From positions 1 to 64,000 of the forward strand of contig JAINDK010000052.1 in assembly GCA_019931185.1 (NCBI GenBank): a DNA stretch of 64,000 nucleotides, written 5' to 3'. The notes under the pieces are model-generated. The model did not search any database, was not told the DNA's origin, and was given only the letters and a program-made list of their open reading frames with translations. Shown in pieces: positions 27,487 to 36,286 of this stretch. The stretch is from Bryobacter sp. CoA8 C33. Lineage in GTDB: Bacteria; Acidobacteriota; Terriglobia; Bryobacterales; Bryobacteraceae. A program made the position numbers and the translations under genes. Each line of letters opens with the position of its first letter. Positions within the stretch are counted from its first letter, which is position 1.

Positions 27487-28295
27487 TTCTGCTTCTTTTC
27501 CTCTCCGGGTTCGACCGAAATTTGAATTGGGTACATTTTTCCCGTCTGCGCCACCCCAACTCGCACCACCCGCGTGAACTTTTCCTTCAGGTTGCCAGGC
27601 TCGTAGCGAATCGTCAAGTATCCTTTGCCGGCCCGCGGAATCGTCTTCGAGCTAAGTGAGTATGTGATTTCTTCTCCCGGGGGCGTGTCGATAGTCAGCG
27701 CGACGGTTCCGGGCATCCCGTTGGTAAACTCAATCTTTTCCGAACCGGGCTTGCCCAATTCAAACTTCACGTTCTGGCGGTCCGGTTTGACCAACGCCAT
27801 CAGCTTATTCAGATCGAGTGCGGCCCCCATCATCCCCGTCGGAACCAGGGCTGCTTCGCCACTCTTCGGATTCGACTCCATCTTCCCGAAGGGCGTTTCC
27901 CGTAACTGATTCTTGGGCAGGAACCAGAACCACTCGCCCTCCTCCTGCTTCCACCATGTCTCTACCGGCTGTTTGATGTCCATCGCGCCCACGCCCATCA
28001 TCGCCATCGTTGTATCCACGAGTGTTACCACACGCGCCTCACGTCCTGATTCCGTGTAGTGGATCGCATCGACGGTGTACCCCTTGATCTTCTTCTTGGG
28101 CCAGGAGAAAAAGTCTTCCTTGGCCGACTCCGCCACGTAAGCATCGCTCAGGCGGTATCTTCCCTGTACGAATCCGTCCCAAAACTTTCCTACCCGCGCT
28201 TTCAGGGCAGCCTCTAAGTCAGGCGCCACTTTCGCCACTTCTTGCCCGGGCAAAACCAGGCACAAGCACAGCAATGAGAGAAACACTCTTCGCAT
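27483..28295 (-). CDS. Secreted hypothetical protein, 270 aa
   Basis: Signal peptide MRRVFLSLLCLCLVLPGQ. The N-terminal half (to about residue 135) looks like an NTF2-like or lumazine-binding-type load domain (GKFWDGFVQGRYRLSDAYVAES, EEGEWFWFLP); the C-terminal half is an immunoglobulin-like or choice-of-anchor beta domain with KIEFTNGMPGTVALTID and YLTIRYEPGN. No catalytic motif. Starting at 28295 gives a proper signal; the frame extends 8 codons further to 28319. Similar two-part secreted proteins are frequent in Acidobacteria. Confidence 0.7.
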   Translation of the reverse strand: MRRVFLSLLCLCLVLPGQEVAKVAPDLEAALKARVGKFWDGFVQGRYRLSDAYVAESAKEDFFSWPKKKIKGYTVDAIHYTESGREARVVTLVDTTMAMMGVGAMDIKQPVETWWKQEEGEWFWFLPKNQLRETPFGKMESNPKSGEAALVPTGMMGAALDLNKLMALVKPDRQNVKFELGKPGSEKIEFTNGMPGTVALTIDTPPGEEITYSLSSKTIPRAGKGYLTIRYEPGNLKEKFTRVVRVGVAQTGKMYPIQISVEPGEEKKQN

Positions 28296-28341
28296 CTTTA
28301 TTTCGATCCTAACACCCATTGACGCAACTCGACCGGTTTGG

Positions 28342-29406
28342 TTAGCGCCCGGGGACGAGCACTCCTTCTCGGATCTCGTCCGTGGCCCGCTGAATCACCC
28401 GGTCTCCCTCGGCCAAGGCGCCGTTCACTTCCACCAATTCCCCTTGAACGGCGCCCCGCCGCACTGAGACATACCGAGCCTTACCCTGTTCCACTTTAAT
28501 CACAAAGGTCCGCTCGGTGTTGGAGGCGACGGCCGTAACCGGAACCAGCAATGAATTCTGGGCGCTGCGCAACGGCCACTTGACTTCGGCATACATTCCA
28601 GGGGCTAGCGTTCCGGCCCCGTTGGCGGCCTCCAGTTCCACTGCCATCGTACGAGTAACCGGCTCAAGAGTGCGCGCCGCACGACTGACGATGCCGCCAA
28701 AGGTCTCCCCCGGCGCCGCGCTCACCACAAAGTTCACGCGCTGGCCCATCTTCACGCTCCCGGTATAATTCTCCGGCACGGCCACCACCACGCGAAGCCG
28801 TCCGAGTTGCTCCAGCTGAACAATCGGCCCCGCGCCAGGCCCCACCATGCCTCCCGGATGCAGCATCCGCTCGGTAATCACCCCGTCAAATGGCGCCAGA
28901 ACAGTCAGATACGCCGCCATCTCTTCGATTGCCTTCAGACGGGCCAATGCTGCTTCACGTGACAGATCCAGCGCCGCCACGGCAGCCTCGCCCGCTCTTA
29001 CAGCTTCTTCCGCTTGCAACAGTTCATTAGCCGCCACCGCACCCGCGGTTTGGCTCGCCAACTTCAGCCGCCGCGCCGTGCTTCCGGCGGCCTGCAGCCG
29101 CGCCCGCGCTTCGGTGGTTTGCGCGGCAAACGCGGCGGCTTGTGCGCGGGCCTCAGCCGCTTGCGCAGCCCACTCCGGCGCATCGATGCTCGCCAGACGC
29201 TGCCCTGCCTTGACCACGCTCCCCCGGTCCACCTCCACCGTCCGCAGGTAGCCAGCAATTCGCGCCATCACCGCCGTCGCCTGATAGGGGGCAATTTCGG
29301 CGGTCAACGTCACGAAGCGCTCCACCGGCTTGGCCGTCACTGCCACCGTCGATAGGCTCTGGGCCTCAAGCCCTGCAATCAGCGCCAAACTCCACATCCA
29401 CTTCAT
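28342..29406 (-). CDS. RND efflux periplasmic adaptor (MFP)
   Basis: 354 aa. Signal peptide MKWMWSLALIAGLEAQ, then lipoyl half-motifs (VMARIAGYLRTVEVDRGSVVKAGQRLASID), an alpha-helical hairpin rich in Ala (AAEARAQAAAF to about residue 150), and the matching second lipoyl half (LTVLAPFDGVITER) with beta-barrel and membrane-proximal domains. Together with the next two genes it makes a tripartite exporter. The ATG at 29406 overlaps the RND stop (ATGA); the longer upstream frame is a shadow of the RND gene. Confidence 0.9.
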   Translation of the reverse strand: MKWMWSLALIAGLEAQSLSTVAVTAKPVERFVTLTAEIAPYQATAVMARIAGYLRTVEVDRGSVVKAGQRLASIDAPEWAAQAAEARAQAAAFAAQTTEARARLQAAGSTARRLKLASQTAGAVAANELLQAEEAVRAGEAAVAALDLSREAALARLKAIEEMAAYLTVLAPFDGVITERMLHPGGMVGPGAGPIVQLEQLGRLRVVVAVPENYTGSVKMGQRVNFVVSAAPGETFGGIVSRAARTLEPVTRTMAVELEAANGAGTLAPGMYAEVKWPLRSAQNSLLVPVTAVASNTERTFVIKVEQGKARYVSVRRGAVQGELVEVNGALAEGDRVIQRATDEIREGVLVPGR

Positions 29407-32400
29407 GCTCGCTTCTCCCGCCGCAAGATGCTGTACAGCGCCGGCAAAACTACCAGCGTTGCTATTGTGCCCGTCAATAATCCACCCATCACCGCCCTTC
29501 CCAGAGGCGTCGTCTGGCTGCTGCCTTCTCCCCACCCCAAAGCCATCGGCGCCACACCGGCCAGCATCGCCGTCGCCGTCATCAAAATCGCCCGCAATCG
29601 CGCCCGCCCCGCCTCCGCCACGGTCCCGCCAGCTTCGGCGAAGCTCACAAACAGGATCGCATTTGCTATCGCGATGCCAAGCGCCATAATTGCCCCCAAG
29701 TAGCTCTGTATGTTGATGGTCCCGCCCGTCAACCAGAGGGCCATCAACGCCCCGCACAGGATACCCGGGCTCATCAACAACACCACACCCGCCAGGCGGA
29801 AGCTTTGAAACGCCGCTGCCAGCAAAAGAAAAACACTCCCCGCCGCTATCCACAGCCCCGTCTCCAAGCCGTTCACTGTCTCCCGCAAGGGGACTGCTTG
29901 GCCCTGTATTTGCACCGTGATTCCCCGCGGCGGCGCTCCGGCCCGCGCGACAGCAGTCTCAATTTGCGGTAGCGCCCGCCCCAAGGTTATCCCATGCAAA
30001 TTCGCTGCCACGCTCACCAACTTCTGGCCGTTGAAGCGCTCCACCACACCCATCATTCTGCCGTTCTTCATTGATACGATTTCCCCCGCCAGCGGCTGAC
30101 GGCTACCGTTCTTGCCGAGGTTTAGCCCCGCTAGATCCTCCACCGATTGCACCCGATTGGGGGGCAACTCCACTTGCACCTGAAAAGCGTTACCACTAGC
30201 CGGATCACGCCAATAGCTCGGCTCAATAAACCGGCTCGAACTCGTTGCCGCGACTAGACTCCGGGTTACTTCGAGCATGCTCAGCCCATGCTGACCCGCC
30301 CGGTCGCGGTCGATCCTCAGATCGAGCGTCGGATAGTCGTCAGGTTGCTGAATTTGCAGATCCCGCAAAAATGGCAGGCGCCGCATTTCCCGCTCGAGTC
30401 GGCGGGCGAATTCATAATCGGCCGCGAGACTCGGCCCCACCGCCAGCACCCGCACTGGCGTTGGCGAACCCAGGCTCATCACTTGGCTGATGATCTCCCC
30501 GCCTTCGAATAACACTTTCACACGCGGCATCCCGCTGGCAATCCGTTGCCGGATTTTCTCCTGCGCCTCCTCTAGATTGATCCCCCTGCCCGTCTTGATC
30601 GCCATGGTCAGTACTGCCTCATGCGGTCCGGTCGTGAACAGGTGTATCAGATTGACGGGATAACTCGAGGCATGGGCACCCACGAAACTGGTCGTCACCT
30701 CCACGGCCTCCGGCCCTACTGCTTCGCGCATCTGCCGCAGCGCCTCGAGCGCCAGCAATTCGGTTCTCTCAATGCGCGTTCCCGTCGGAGCAAAAAGCCG
30801 CATGCGGATCTGCCGCGCTTCGCCGGCCGGAAAAATCTCAAGCCCCAAGCGCTCCGGCAGCCAAAACAAACCGAGCCCGCAAATCAGCAGATACGCCAGC
30901 ACCACGCCATAACGCCATGCCACGATCTGATCCACCAGCCGCGCGTATGCCCGGCGATATGCCGGCTCCCGGATTTCGCCCCGCGGCCTCAGCCACCTTG
31001 ACGCCAGCACCGGCACCAGCGTACTGGAGAGCAAATACGACATTACCATCGCAAAGCCCACGGCCATTGCCAACGGCCCGAACAATTGCTTCCCCGCCCC
31101 GGTCATGAAATACGCAGGCAGAAACACACCCAGAATCGCGATCAGACTCAACAGCCGTGCCGCCGCCGTCCGTTGGCAAGCTTCCTTTACGGCCGACGCC
31201 ACGGCCACGCCTTCCCGCAACGAAGCGTTGATGTTTTCGATCTCCACCGTCGCCTCGTCCACAAGCACTCCGATCGCCAGCGTCAAGCCAGCCAGCGTCA
31301 TCAGATTAATCGTCTGCCCAGTCGCCCAAAGAGCAATCACCGCCCCCAGCAACGACACTGGAATCGTTGTGATCACAATCATTGCCGAGCGGGGATCGCG
31401 CAGGAACACCAGCACCATCACGCCTGTCAGCAGTGCGCCCAACAACCCCTCCCGCAACAGATTTCCAAGCGACTGCTCGACCACTGGCGTCTGATCGAGT
31501 TCGATCGATACCGACACATCCTCAGGCACCACCTTCTGGAAGGACGGCAGCGCCTCCCTTACCCGCCGCATTACTTCGAGCGTGGAGGCATCAGCGCGCT
31601 TTGTAATTGGTATGTACACCGTGCGCTTTCCGTTTACATGTGCGTAAGCGGTAAGAATATCGCTACCATTTTCAACCATGGCCACATCGCGAAAATAGAC
31701 CGCCGGGCCGGACCCACCCCGCAGAGGCGCATTTGCCAGTTCGCTCAAGTCCCCGCCAATCGTGGCATTTGTTGACGCGATCCGCGTCAGATCCCCCGTT
31801 CGCACCACACCACTTGGCGCCACTACATTTGCCGCCGCCACGGCCCGGATCACCTCCTCCGGAGCCATCCCATACTGCCGTAACTTCTGCGGGTCCAATC
31901 GCACCAGGATCGTGCGTTGCGCCCCGCCAAACGGCGGTGGAGCCGACACGCCCGGCAACGTGGCAAACAGCGGTCTGACACGGTTGATCGCGAAATCCTG
32001 CATCTCCGCCGGAGATCTTGTCTGGCTGGAAAACACCAGTTGTCCGATCGCCACGCTGCCCGCGTCAAATCGTGTCACGAACGGCGGCGCCGCCCCGGGT
32101 GGCATGAATGCCCGCGCCCGGTTCGCATACCCCACCACTTCGCTCAGGGCCGCGCTCATATTCACTCCGGCATGAAACGTCACCTTGATCAGCGCGGCGC
32201 CCTGTACACTGCGCGACTCAATTTGCTTGACGCCCGCCACATACAGCAGGTGGTACTCGTAATAGTAGGTGGCAAATCCATCCATCTGCGCTGGATCGAG
32301 TCCACCGTAAGGTTGCGCAATGTAGATGGCCGGCTCTCCCACGTCCGGAAAGATGTCGACGGCCATGCGCTTCACCACCAAGGCAGCGCCGATCAGAATC

Positions 32401-32459
32401 GCCAGCACCGCGACATACACGGTTACGGGCCGGCCCAACGCGAATAGCACCAGCCTCAT
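29403..32459 (-). CDS. RND-family inner-membrane efflux transporter
   Basis: 1018 aa with the two-fold AcrB plan: TM1, porter domain, TM2-6, TM7, second porter domain and TM8-12. Conserved features include the GTINIQSYLGAIMALGIAIANAI segment, and in the first half GQTINLMTLAGLTLAIGVLVDEATVEIENI; the latter has an Asp of the proton relay (GVLVDEATVEIEN). Lack of a full HME Glu pattern and the sequence feel suggest an HAE/metal-like divergent RND pump; the cargo is not predictable. Translationally coupled to tolC upstream (ATGA) and the adaptor downstream. Confidence 0.93.
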   Translation of the reverse strand: MRLVLFALGRPVTVYVAVLAILIGAALVVKRMAVDIFPDVGEPAIYIAQPYGGLDPAQMDGFATYYYEYHLLYVAGVKQIESRSVQGAALIKVTFHAGVNMSAALSEVVGYANRARAFMPPGAAPPFVTRFDAGSVAIGQLVFSSQTRSPAEMQDFAINRVRPLFATLPGVSAPPPFGGAQRTILVRLDPQKLRQYGMAPEEVIRAVAAANVVAPSGVVRTGDLTRIASTNATIGGDLSELANAPLRGGSGPAVYFRDVAMVENGSDILTAYAHVNGKRTVYIPITKRADASTLEVMRRVREALPSFQKVVPEDVSVSIELDQTPVVEQSLGNLLREGLLGALLTGVMVLVFLRDPRSAMIVITTIPVSLLGAVIALWATGQTINLMTLAGLTLAIGVLVDEATVEIENINASLREGVAVASAVKEACQRTAAARLLSLIAILGVFLPAYFMTGAGKQLFGPLAMAVGFAMVMSYLLSSTLVPVLASRWLRPRGEIREPAYRRAYARLVDQIVAWRYGVVLAYLLICGLGLFWLPERLGLEIFPAGEARQIRMRLFAPTGTRIERTELLALEALRQMREAVGPEAVEVTTSFVGAHASSYPVNLIHLFTTGPHEAVLTMAIKTGRGINLEEAQEKIRQRIASGMPRVKVLFEGGEIISQVMSLGSPTPVRVLAVGPSLAADYEFARRLEREMRRLPFLRDLQIQQPDDYPTLDLRIDRDRAGQHGLSMLEVTRSLVAATSSSRFIEPSYWRDPASGNAFQVQVELPPNRVQSVEDLAGLNLGKNGSRQPLAGEIVSMKNGRMMGVVERFNGQKLVSVAANLHGITLGRALPQIETAVARAGAPPRGITVQIQGQAVPLRETVNGLETGLWIAAGSVFLLLAAAFQSFRLAGVVLLMSPGILCGALMALWLTGGTINIQSYLGAIMALGIAIANAILFVSFAEAGGTVAEAGRARLRAILMTATAMLAGVAPMALGWGEGSSQTTPLGRAVMGGLLTGTIATLVVLPALYSILRREKRA

Positions 32460-33808
32460 GGGATCGGCCCTTCCACTCGCGCCAGAAAATCCGTCAGGTC
32501 TCCCTCCGCCACCGCCACAGCCAACCGCGCGCGCCAGATGCCCAAGCGCGCCAGCCGGTCATCCACTTCCGCCTGCAAAAGACTGCGCTCGGCATCCGCT
32601 ACTTCCGAAATGGAACTCAGCCCAGCCCGGTAGCGAGCCTCGGCCTGCGCCCTCGCCTCGCCGGCCGCTTTCCATTGAGTGGGCGTATTGCCCGAAACTC
32701 GCTTGGCTGCTTCAAATTGCGCCAGCGCCCGGTTTTTCTGCGCCTCCAGTTCACGGCGAAGTTGCTCCTGACGCGATTGCTCGGCCCGGCCGCGTGCCGC
32801 TTCGATCTCTTTGCGAATCCGCAGTCCGGGCAGGTCCATCAATGAGTAAGTCATCGTGAAACCAAGACCCCAGTTATAAATATTGGGCCCCAATCCGCTC
32901 CAAGCCCCACCGGTCGTGAAATCGGCGTTCGCTCCCGTCCCTCGCGCATAAAGGGTCGCCTGCGCGTTGAATCGGGGATAGAAGCTGCGCTCGATCACTC
33001 GCATGCGCGCCAGCGATTCTTTTTGCGCGAGCTGCAATTCCATCATTGCCGGATGCGTCTTGACTGCTGCTCCCGACTCCACGGAAACGGCTTCGAGCAG
33101 CCTGCCCCGCTGCAGTCGCAGCCCCCCCGGCGGAGTCCCCGCCAGGAACTGTGCGAGACTCGCCCGCGCCATGACCACGGCCGCCTCAGCCTGCGCCACG
33201 CCGCTCGCCGCCTGCGCCTGTTCGGCCTCAAGCCGCGAACGGTCGAGTCCCGGACGCAGTCCACTGTCCACCAGCGCGCCAACCGCCGGCAGCAGCTTGC
33301 CGATACGATCCACCACCCCTTGAGCCGCCACAAGTGACTCCTCGGCGGCAATCACCGTCAAGAATGCATCCGCCACCAGCGCCGCCATCTCAAAGCGAGT
33401 CCTCTCCAGGCTCGCCGCCGCCCGCTCCCGCGTCACTTCCGATACCGACGTATTCGCCCGCCGCAACCCGAAATCGAAGGGTTCCCAACTCACCAGAAAA
33501 CCGGTTGCCGTCCCCCATACGTTCGTCCCGGCATTGGCCGCCAGGGGCGGGCCCGAAATGGGCGAAATCACTTGTTGCTGCAGCAACATTCCATACACGT
33601 TATTCCGGGTGGCGCGGTTGACTTGCGCAATTGCATCCGCCTTCGGCAGGTATGCTAGGCGCGCCTGCCGCACCCCGGCCGCCGCCGCCCGCACCTGTTC
33701 CTCATTGACCCGGATCGACGGATACAGTTCCATTGCTTGCCGCACCGCCTCGGCCAGCTTCAATTCCTGCCCGCTCACCCCCGGCGCCCCCAGCGCCAGC
33801 AGCAGCAT
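32456..33808 (-). CDS. TolC-family outer-membrane efflux protein
   Basis: 450 aa. Two OEP repeats of mostly helical sequence (LAEAVRQAMELYPSIRVNEEQVRAA..., LAQKESLARMRVIERSFYPRF) and the C-terminal tail ending in LTDFLARVEGPIP. It forms the outer-membrane channel of the exporter. I start at ATG 33808 because it overlaps the lpxA stop (TGATG); this leaves a short leader (MLLLALGAPGVSGQ). The frame stays open upstream to 33898 within lpxA, so a longer leader starting elsewhere cannot be excluded. Confidence 0.88.
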   Translation of the reverse strand: MLLLALGAPGVSGQELKLAEAVRQAMELYPSIRVNEEQVRAAAAGVRQARLAYLPKADAIAQVNRATRNNVYGMLLQQQVISPISGPPLAANAGTNVWGTATGFLVSWEPFDFGLRRANTSVSEVTRERAAASLERTRFEMAALVADAFLTVIAAEESLVAAQGVVDRIGKLLPAVGALVDSGLRPGLDRSRLEAEQAQAASGVAQAEAAVVMARASLAQFLAGTPPGGLRLQRGRLLEAVSVESGAAVKTHPAMMELQLAQKESLARMRVIERSFYPRFNAQATLYARGTGANADFTTGGAWSGLGPNIYNWGLGFTMTYSLMDLPGLRIRKEIEAARGRAEQSRQEQLRRELEAQKNRALAQFEAAKRVSGNTPTQWKAAGEARAQAEARYRAGLSSISEVADAERSLLQAEVDDRLARLGIWRARLAVAVAEGDLTDFLARVEGPIP

Positions 33809-34593
33809 CAACCGCGCGCAATTCCCCGTTTGCTCGCGCGCACGAAGCGAGCCATGTGCCCGGCCAGCGGATGGCCGACTGCTTCCAATCGTTGGCATGC
33901 CTCTTCCTTCTTCAATCCGCTCCGGTACAGAATCCGAAAGCAGTTTTTCACTATACCAACCTCCTCCGCACTGAATCCCGCCCGCCGCAGGCCCACCATG
34001 TTGATTCCCTCCACTTCGACATCAAATTTCGAGTAGAGAAAAAACGGAGGCAAATCCGAGTTCACTCGCGTATTACCCCCCACCATCGCCAGCCGCCCTA
34101 TTTTCGAAAATTGATGCACTACCACACCGCCGGAAATAAATGCCTGATCCTCGACTTCCACATAGCCCGCCAACAGCGCGCAACTCGCCACGACAATCTG
34201 ATTGCCGAGGCGGCAATCGTGTGCGATGTGACCCGAGGTCATGATGAAGTTATGGTCCCCAATTACGGTCTCCGCCTCCGGTTTCGTCGCGCGGGAAACG
34301 GTGAAGTGCTCACGAATCTTGTTAAAGTTACCAATTCGCAGATAGCTCCGTTCCCCTTTGAAGTTCTTGTCTAGCGGATCCGTCCCCAGCACCGTGCCGG
34401 AGCTAATTTCATTGCCCTCCCCCATCTCCGTCCAGCGCTTCACATAGACGTATGGCTCCAGTACGCACCCTGGGCCGATACGAGTATCCGCTTCGATCAC
34501 GCAATATTCGCCAATCACGCATCGCGGCCCAACCTCAGCCTCGGGATGAATTCTTGCAGTCGGGGCCACACACGCCCCCGGGTCTATGGGCAT
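33808..34593 (-). CDS. lpxA: UDP-N-acetylglucosamine acyltransferase
   Basis: 261 aa left-handed beta-helix (hexapeptide repeat) enzyme for the first lipid A step, transfer of a 3-hydroxyacyl chain from ACP to UDP-GlcNAc. The catalytic segment GHIAHDC (about residue 120) keeps both histidines; the position of the E. coli LAGH histidine is Tyr here (LAGYVEVED). The C-terminal helical part (GLRRAGFSAEEVGIVKNCF) is standard. It heads a coupled set lpxA-tolC-RND-adaptor. The start has no Shine-Dalgarno; CATAAT stands exactly at -12 to -7, implying a leaderless mRNA. Confidence 0.93.
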   Translation of the reverse strand: MPIDPGACVAPTARIHPEAEVGPRCVIGEYCVIEADTRIGPGCVLEPYVYVKRWTEMGEGNEISSGTVLGTDPLDKNFKGERSYLRIGNFNKIREHFTVSRATKPEAETVIGDHNFIMTSGHIAHDCRLGNQIVVASCALLAGYVEVEDQAFISGGVVVHQFSKIGRLAMVGGNTRVNSDLPPFFLYSKFDVEVEGINMVGLRRAGFSAEEVGIVKNCFRILYRSGLKKEEACQRLEAVGHPLAGHMARFVRASKRGIARG

Positions 34594-34605
34594 AGTTAAA
34601 TTATG
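34591..34605. promoter_or_regulatory. Mirror-image divergent leaderless promoters of lpxA and lpxD
   Basis: The 15 bases CATAGTTAAATTATG contain both start codons and both -10 boxes. For lpxD, CATAGT (34591-34596) ends 6 bases before its ATG; for lpxA, CATAAT (34605-34600, minus) ends 6 bases before its ATG. Each -10 box includes the complement of the other gene's start codon. The gap between the genes is 9 bases, leaving no room for a Shine-Dalgarno. -35 boxes would lie inside the opposite gene; only a weak TTGAGC for lpxA (34626-34621) is visible. Confidence 0.65.
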
Positions 34606-35673
34606 CGCTTGGATGAATTAGCTCAACGCCTCGGCCTCGAACTGCAAGGCTCCCCCTCGATCATCGTGAACGCCGCGGCCGAATTGGAATCGGCCGGCGC
34701 CGCCGATATCGCCTTCGTCGGCCATCGTAAGTTCTTCGCCGCCGCCGCCCGCAGCGCTGCCGCCTGCCTCATCGTGCCGCCTGACTATCCTGAGTCCTCC
34801 CGTGCTCTGCTTCGCGCAATAGATCCCCGCGCCAGCTTCGCTGCTGCCTTGCGACTGCTTTACCCGCCCCCATCGCCCCCGCCCGGTATCCACCCCTCCG
34901 CCATCATCGACCCCTCCGCCCGAATTGGCAACGGTGTCTCCATCGGGCCGCAATCGGTCATCGAAGCGGATGTCGAGATCGGTTCCAATTCCGTGATCGG
35001 CTCGCATTGTTCGCTCGGCCGCGGCGTCCGCCTTGGCCCCGGCGCCAGGCTTCACCCGCGAGTCACCATCTACCCGGGTGTTTCCATTGGCGCCCGAGTC
35101 ATTTTGCATTCCGGTGTCGTACTCGGCGCCGACGGCTTTGGCTTCGCCCCCGTCGCGGGCCGCTGGGAAAAATTCCCTCAAGTCGGCGGCCTCACTCTGG
35201 GTGACGATGTCGAACTGGGCGCCAATACTTGCATTGATCGCGCCGCGCTCGGCCTCACCACGATCGGCAACGGCGTCAAGCTCGACAACATGGTCCACAT
35301 CGCCCACAATTGCCGCATCGAAGATCATGTCGTCATCGCCGCCCAAACCGGCCTGTCCGGCGGTGTCTCCGTGGGCCATCACGCCATCATCGGCGGCCAG
35401 GTCGGCATTGGCGACAAGGCGCGTATTGACAGTGGCGCGATCCTTGGCTCCGGCTGTGGTGTTCTGACCTCGAAGATTGTTCGCGCCGGAGAACCGGTCT
35501 GGGGTACGCCCGCCCGTCCGCTCAAGGAGTATTTGGCGCAGCTGGCTCAGTTGGCGCGGCTTCCCCAAATGCGGCAAGAACTTCAAGCCTTGCGGGCTCT
35601 GCTGTCATCGCCAGCGGCGCCGCCGGAATCTCAATCAGCAGTTCCAGCCGCGCCGGCTTCAAAAGATTCCTGA
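34603..35673 (+). CDS. lpxD: UDP-3-O-(3-hydroxyacyl)glucosamine N-acyltransferase
   Basis: 356 aa. N-terminal uridine-binding domain (residues 1-100), long hexapeptide-repeat left-handed helix (105-300) with the catalytic His in NMVHIAHNC (about residue 230), and a C-terminal helix (LARLPQMRQELQALRALL). It performs the third lipid A step. The final 152 bases lie opposite the 3' end of a convergent histidine kinase gene; the helix up to about 35610 is clearly native, so at least part of the overlap is genuine. Confidence 0.93.
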   Translation: MRLDELAQRLGLELQGSPSIIVNAAAELESAGAADIAFVGHRKFFAAAARSAAACLIVPPDYPESSRALLRAIDPRASFAAALRLLYPPPSPPPGIHPSAIIDPSARIGNGVSIGPQSVIEADVEIGSNSVIGSHCSLGRGVRLGPGARLHPRVTIYPGVSIGARVILHSGVVLGADGFGFAPVAGRWEKFPQVGGLTLGDDVELGANTCIDRAALGLTTIGNGVKLDNMVHIAHNCRIEDHVVIAAQTGLSGGVSVGHHAIIGGQVGIGDKARIDSGAILGSGCGVLTSKIVRAGEPVWGTPARPLKEYLAQLAQLARLPQMRQELQALRALLSSPAAPPESQSAVPAAPASKDS

Positions 35674-36280
35674 AAACGCTGGCTGCGTTCCGCTCGGCCA
35701 GCCGCTCAATACAATCGAGCGTCAGTTGTGCCCCCGCTGGCCACTCCAGGTCTTCGCCGCCGCTGCCCGCGCACCATGCACGCAACAAAACGACTCCACC
35801 CGGCAGGCTTCTCGTGGCAATTCCAGCCGCTGTTCCCGTCATGGCCAGCTCACGCATCAACCGCATCACCGCACGCACCATCCGCTGCCCTTGGCGCACA
35901 TCGAACAAGACCGGGGACGCGCTCAAATCCAGATTCCAGCCTCCGCGCGATCCTTCCTGTTGCCATTGCTCGAGCACATACTCGGTCACAATCTCATCAA
36001 GGTCGACAATCTCCGGTCGAGTCTCCACGCCACTCTCAATCGCCAGTGCGTCCTCAATCATCCAGCCGCTCTGCTCCACCATCTGCCGTACCCGCGTCAA
36101 TTGCTCTTTCACGCGCGGGTCGGCTTGCGGCAGAGATAGCTCGAGATAGTACGCGATAGACTCGATGGTGCTCAACGGCTGGCGCAACTCGTGCGCGAGA
36201 TTCACCAGAAGGGTTTCTTTCAATTGTGGCCTCAGGGGTGAAAACAGGTCTTGTGCCGGGGGAGCATTGTCAGTATACAT
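35522..36280 (-). CDS. Orphan histidine-kinase-like protein with degenerate ATPase half
   Basis: 252 aa. A HisKA dimerisation domain with H-box LVNLAHELRQPLSTIES (His30) is clear. The part that should be the HATPase_c domain lacks a readable N-box Asn (it reads RMVRAVMRLMRELAMT) and lacks DxGxG/GxG loops, so autophosphorylation is doubtful. No transmembrane segment and no response regulator adjacent. The 3' end overlaps lpxD by 152 bases, and the 5' end is 6 bases from a divergent gene. It could be a scaffold or phosphatase-like protein. Confidence 0.7.
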   Translation of the reverse strand: MYTDNAPPAQDLFSPLRPQLKETLLVNLAHELRQPLSTIESIAYYLELSLPQADPRVKEQLTRVRQMVEQSGWMIEDALAIESGVETRPEIVDLDEIVTEYVLEQWQQEGSRGGWNLDLSASPVLFDVRQGQRMVRAVMRLMRELAMTGTAAGIATRSLPGGVVLLRAWCAGSGGEDLEWPAGAQLTLDCIERLAERNAASVFRNLLKPARLELLIEIPAAPLAMTAEPARLEVLAAFGEAAPTEPAAPNTP

Positions 36281-36286
36281 AACTTC

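Noticed and set aside
29407-29853. N-terminal extension of the RND adaptor
   Set aside because: It is a shadow of the RND gene; the signal peptide and ATGA overlap mark the start at 29406.
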